Source: RGIG426 sp045643425 (lineage in GTDB: Bacteria; Bacillota; Clostridia; Oscillospirales; Acutalibacteraceae). From it: DNA of 22,259 nucleotides. This document shows, piece after piece, positions 20,201 through 22,259 of this stretch (its first letter is position 1; each line of letters opens with the position of its first letter). The DNA is taken from the NCBI GenBank assembly GCA_045643425.1, contig JAZUKW010000057.1:1-22259 (forward strand). Reading direction: 5' to 3'. The position numbers were made by a program, and so were the translations under genes. The notes under the pieces are model-generated. The model saw only the letters and a program-made list of their open reading frames with translations, was not told where the DNA came from and did not search any database.

Positions 20201-22259
20201 GCCGGTGGTGAAGGTGTATTGTTGGTTTTTCGACAGATCCACCGCGATTTCCGAACCCGTTGCGCCGCGGATATACATATACGCGGACACGCCGGAGCGG
20301 ACAAAGTCGCCGGACACGGTGTAGGTGGTATTCGGTTTGCAGCCGCCGACCACTTGGGTCAGGGTCGCGGTATCGGTCGAGGTCGGGGTGAGCACCACTT
20401 TGCCGTCGGCGGTACGCTCGGCACCGGCAAGGCTCCAGTAGGTGGTATCCGTATCGAAGCCGCCGTTGAGGATGGTGCCGGAGTTGTTGGCGCCACCGCC
20501 GCCGCCACCGCCGCCGCCACCGCCGGTGCCGAGCTCCACAAAGGTGCGCGACGACCAGTCGGTGGTGTAGTTATAGTCCAGATAGTGGGTACGGACGCGG
20601 TAGACGTGAGTCGAGCCGGGTTCCATACCGTCTTTTTCATATTCTTTGGTGGTCACGTTTTCGAGGACGATCACGCCATCCTCTTCGAGGTCGTAGGTGA
20701 CGTTGATGGTGCCACCCTCGGAGGAGTCGGACCAATACATACTCACGCCGGTCTCAGAAGCATAGGCTTTGATTCCGGGAGGCGTGAATTCCAGCGCGTG
20801 ACCGTTATAGATCTCGAGCGGTGCGCTCCACGGGCTATAGGTGTCCGTCTGCATATCGTAGGAACGAACGTAGAACGTAAAGATACCGTCGCCGAGCGTC
20901 ACGTTGGAGATGGCGTAGTAGTTACCGCCGCCGCCGTAGTTACGGGATTTGATCCAACCGATATCATTGCCGGAGGCATCGGTAATGCGGTTGTAGTTGG
21001 CGTCCACAATTTCGTAATACTCAGCGGTTTGGCCGATGTAGTAGCCCTCGCCCTCGTTAACGATGAGCTGGAACTCGTTGGTGTCGCCCACACGTTTCGG
21101 GATAAGACCCGGGATGGGGAGCGACGATTCCGGCACGATAATCGAGCAGGCGCGCGACCAGTTACTCACGCCCTGCGTACCCTGCGCACGAACGCGGATG
21201 ATGTGCTCGCCGGGGGCAAGACCCTGCAAGCGCGCATTCGGCACGCCCGGCTCAAAGGAGTAGAACGCCTCGGTGTTTTGGTTGAGCTGCGGATTGTTGT
21301 CGATTTCGAGATAGTAGTCAACCGCGCCTTCCACTTCGGGCCAGTTCACAATGATCTGGGATTCGTTGTCGGGGTTGATGTACAGGTGATCGGTATCCGG
21401 AAGCAGCTCCGGCACACCGACGCAGCACATACCCTCGTAGCTCCAGCAGCTGGTTTCGCTGGCGTTCTTCGCGCGCAGCTGAACGGTGTGCTGACCGATC
21501 GGCAGACCGGTCACTTGGTAGCCGCTCGTCTTGTTCGAATACACTTGACCGTCGAATTTAATATCATACAAAGTCGCGTTCGGCACCGGATCCCACGTGA
21601 TGGTGACGTTGCCGCCGTCGATGGTGGTCTTCGGGATCGGATATTCGAGCAGCCCGTGGGCTTTTTGCCAGTTCGGATACTCGAGCGGGGTAACGAAATC
21701 TTTGTTCGGGACGTCCTCGCGATAGTTGTATTCGTCGCCCGGCAGTTTCAACTCGCGCATTCTTGCCGCTTGCGCTTCGGTCAAGCCCAATTTTTCCAAA
21801 TTGGCTCTATAATCCGCATCTTCGGGATCCGGAACGTGCTGATAATACGGGATAATCGTACAAGAGTCGATGTAGGTAAGGCAGGTGTCGTAGTCCGGCG
21901 TACCCGCCCAACCGGTGTAACGGTTGGTGCCCGCCGGGAAGAGGTCGCCTTTACCGCTGTTCACCGGGAACCAGTCGGCGATCCAGAAACGGGTGCCGCG
22001 ATACGGGGTGTTGATACCGTAACCGCCGTCCGCGTAGTATTTGCCGAGCTCCGCGACGCCGGCGGCATACGCGAGGTCGTCCGCCTGGCCGGCGTTCCAT
22101 TTGCCCTGGCTGATCAAGGCCCCTTTGTCATCAAACTTGTCAACGTCGTTCATATCGTAGGTGTTGACCATGACACCGTCGATATACCACGTAACGGAAG
22201 AACGACCGGTGGTCATGTCCGTGCCACCCGTTCTATTGGGATCCGCGTCACGCTCCACA
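17249..22259 (-). CDS. Giant secreted modular protein (GH16-like tail, FN3, InlB-type repeats), 5' end missing
   Basis: The visible 1669 residues are the C-terminal part; the frame runs off the right edge, so the signal peptide and most of any catalytic domain are not seen. The first ~200 residues (VTWYIDGVMVNTY, then FWIADWFPVN and WAGTPDYDTCLTYID) resemble the end of a family 16 glycosyl hydrolase; that is tentative. Next come two FN3-like domains, further beta-rich segments, an 11-glycine run, a CBM4/9-like domain (LNGGFDTDTTYWSL ... DNIYLSEG), a Ser/Thr linker, an unassigned domain, five InlB/Flg_new-type repeats and four FN3 domains to the end. No LPXTG, dockerin or membrane anchor is visible. 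The likely role is a large extracellular polysaccharide-acting or adhesive protein. It ends before a perfect terminator. Confidence 0.85.
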   Translation of the reverse strand, partial: VERDADPNRTGGTDMTTGRSSVTWYIDGVMVNTYDMNDVDKFDDKGALISQGKWNAGQADDLAYAAGVAELGKYYADGGYGINTPYRGTRFWIADWFPVNSGKGDLFPAGTNRYTGWAGTPDYDTCLTYIDSCTIIPYYQHVPDPEDADYRANLEKLGLTEAQAARMRELKLPGDEYNYREDVPNKDFVTPLEYPNWQKAHGLLEYPIPKTTIDGGNVTITWDPVPNATLYDIKFDGQVYSNKTSGYQVTGLPIGQHTVQLRAKNASETSCWSYEGMCCVGVPELLPDTDHLYINPDNESQIIVNWPEVEGAVDYYLEIDNNPQLNQNTEAFYSFEPGVPNARLQGLAPGEHIIRVRAQGTQGVSNWSRACSIIVPESSLPIPGLIPKRVGDTNEFQLIVNEGEGYYIGQTAEYYEIVDANYNRITDASGNDIGWIKSRNYGGGGNYYAISNVTLGDGIFTFYVRSYDMQTDTYSPWSAPLEIYNGHALEFTPPGIKAYASETGVSMYWSDSSEGGTINVTYDLEEDGVIVLENVTTKEYEKDGMEPGSTHVYRVRTHYLDYNYTTDWSSRTFVELGTGGGGGGGGGGGANNSGTILNGGFDTDTTYWSLAGAERTADGKVVLTPTSTDTATLTQVVGGCKPNTTYTVSGDFVRSGVSAYMYIRGATGSEIAVDLSKNQQYTFTTGDTVGEITFIVSVYKQQTGTLTCDNIYLSEGSTPTAPTATQSSASQSQSSQSGSSVTKTTSTTKTTSTTKTTTTTTTTTTTQTTTTTQTRPQGNTRTLTVAFTEETPRWDIHEFLASETNVFEYAVGATAHITLKLIDVYKGDEEWTDSSKIATCFNLTANGVPLTGDNFYNSGKTLIGEFSIDMNDNVVLGGSVTHPNHDETQIVIDGYTGGDVTQATTTPTEATKYTVTVENGQAGVAEAAKGEAVSITANSPQTGYDFAGWTLKINGTPMTDNPAQMFGDINALTTSFTMPEGNVTLTATYRQHEYAVGIALGVAKVNGVEVTKAHYGDTVTIVADTPAAGMRFAGWNVKTGDGITLADASKSTTTFTMVAQDIAIEATYDFARFNVIVNNGACNKDTAITGDVVTLDGTPKTGYEFVSWTVNSNNVTLSSLTAINATFTMPSADVEITANFKQIDYTLTMNNATATKTTGLHFEDVVTITADAPAAGFVFDKWIVSAGGAEIVHENDATTTFIMPPANVTISATYKLAPYAITVSGGKATNGLGEVIDEAKAGDTVTVIATVPEGKEFVSWSGVSSFADATASTTTFTMPANAVVISASFKSLIIDPDAPATPKMGTPVIDGSTVVVNWTAVDGAEGYRIYRKAAGGEWTTLKTIAGSATSYSDTGLEKGNYNYTVQAYVTGSTGKIWSDYEEPGALATVVFGAPQLKGATASATGITVEWNKVTDADGYRLYRKDGNNWITVKTIDDADTTSYVAKGLVSGETYTYTVQAYKDSDLSGTRMWSSYNQTGVWATATFGEPESETTVTGMSITITWESVQGAEGYRIYRRTADTPWRTIATAAAPATQYTDEKPVPNVVYVYTVQAYTTENGAKVYSGFDLTGTTASVQLKAPVLTAAELTGEGVVISWEQTTGATGYRLYKWNGTAWKTVKTLVGQTVTSYTDRSATAKAGTKYTVQAFRNVDGMTAWSDNDKTGVTAQE
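17252..18355 (-). repeat. Four C-terminal fibronectin-III domains
   Basis: Four units of about 90 residues share the pattern ITxxWExVxGAxGYRxYRK, then TxYTD and YTVQAYxxxxGxxxWS. Their DNA is also similar, so they arose by internal duplication. The first unit is entered after the last InlB-type repeat. Confidence 0.88.
18385..19527 (-). repeat. Five InlB/Flg_new-type beta repeats
   Basis: Five units of about 73-80 residues each follow the plan YxVTVxNGxA ... GDxVTIxAxxPxxGYxFxxW ... TTFTMPxxxVxIxATYK. This is the divergent InlB B-repeat pattern, a short beta-grasp-like module common in secreted Firmicutes proteins and used as a stalk or spacer. Confidence 0.85.
19925..20112 (-). repeat. Ser/Thr-rich linker
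   Basis: About 60 residues are made mainly of Ser, Gln, Thr and Lys, including an 11-threonine run and TTKTTS repeats. Such linkers are flexible and often O-glycosylated in secreted enzymes. In DNA it is a G/T-rich run on the plus strand, which explains a spurious valine-rich frame there. Confidence 0.9.
20118..20490 (-). other. CBM4/9-like carbohydrate-binding domain within the giant protein
   Basis: The segment begins LNGGFDTDTTYWSLAGAE, a hallmark opening of family 4/9 carbohydrate-binding modules, continues with KPNTTYTVSGDFVRSG and closes with LTCDNIYLSEG. It directly follows the polyglycine run. A related jelly-roll fold without sugar binding cannot be excluded. Confidence 0.65.
20493..20525 (-). 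repeat. Eleven-glycine run
   Basis: Eleven consecutive glycine codons, alternating GGC and GGT, form a flexible hinge between the FN3-like part and the carbohydrate-binding-like domain. The GGT codons recur every fourth position, suggesting growth of a 12-base unit by slippage. Confidence 0.9.

Noticed and set aside
22241..22258. GTG at the right edge as the true start of the giant gene
   Set aside because: There is no room to see a ribosome site and no signal peptide follows; the sequence begins in the middle of a folded domain.

Overview
The window reads as an origin-proximal chromosomal segment from a fairly GC-rich, low-oxygen-type Firmicute. Clostridia, probably the Oscillospirales/Ruminococcaceae group, is my inference. 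The signs are Soj/Spo0J/Noc-type segregation genes, strong AGGAGG ribosome sites, sigma-A-like promoters, lipoproteins with clean lipoboxes, a BofC-like domain, a cohesin-like surface lipoprotein and a giant secreted fibronectin-III protein. No tRNA, rRNA, CRISPR array, transposase or phage gene was seen.

Layout. (1) 1-3.1 kb, minus strand: parA, parB and serS. (2) 3.2-4.2 kb, plus: a diacylglycerol-kinase-type lipid kinase, divergent from parA. (3) 4.2-8.1 kb: an accessory, visibly more AT-rich block of two divergent operons. The minus operon holds five small genes (one membrane-anchored protein, three lipoproteins of which one carries a zinc ribbon, and one tiny two-helix membrane protein). 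The plus operon holds three genes joined by ATGA overlaps: a Cro/C1-type helix-turn-helix protein, a zinc-ribbon single-pass membrane protein and a short atypical Ser/Thr kinase. A perfect 15-nt palindrome lies between the two operons. (4) 8.1-9.9 kb, minus: a metal-dependent amidohydrolase and a membrane-anchored polysaccharide deacetylase. (5) 9.9-13.7 kb, plus: mnmG, a DUF1294 membrane protein, rsmG and noc. (6) 13.7-16.6 kb: a BofC-like small membrane protein (minus) and a class A penicillin-binding protein (plus) with a repetitive tail. (7) 16.6-22.3 kb, minus: a cohesin-like lipoprotein and the 3' part of a very large secreted modular protein that runs off the right edge.

How it fits together. 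mnmG-rsmG-noc-parA-parB(-serS) is commonly one co-oriented cluster next to oriC. Here the two halves point away from each other and about 6.9 kb of other genes lies between parA and mnmG, so the region has been rearranged. The lipid kinase, deacetylase and PBP fit cell-envelope work. The best candidate for an undescribed system is the kinase / zinc-ribbon / HTH operon facing the small-lipoprotein operon: it looks like a self-contained envelope-sensing module with an internal regulator. All functions come from reading motifs by eye; no database search was run.
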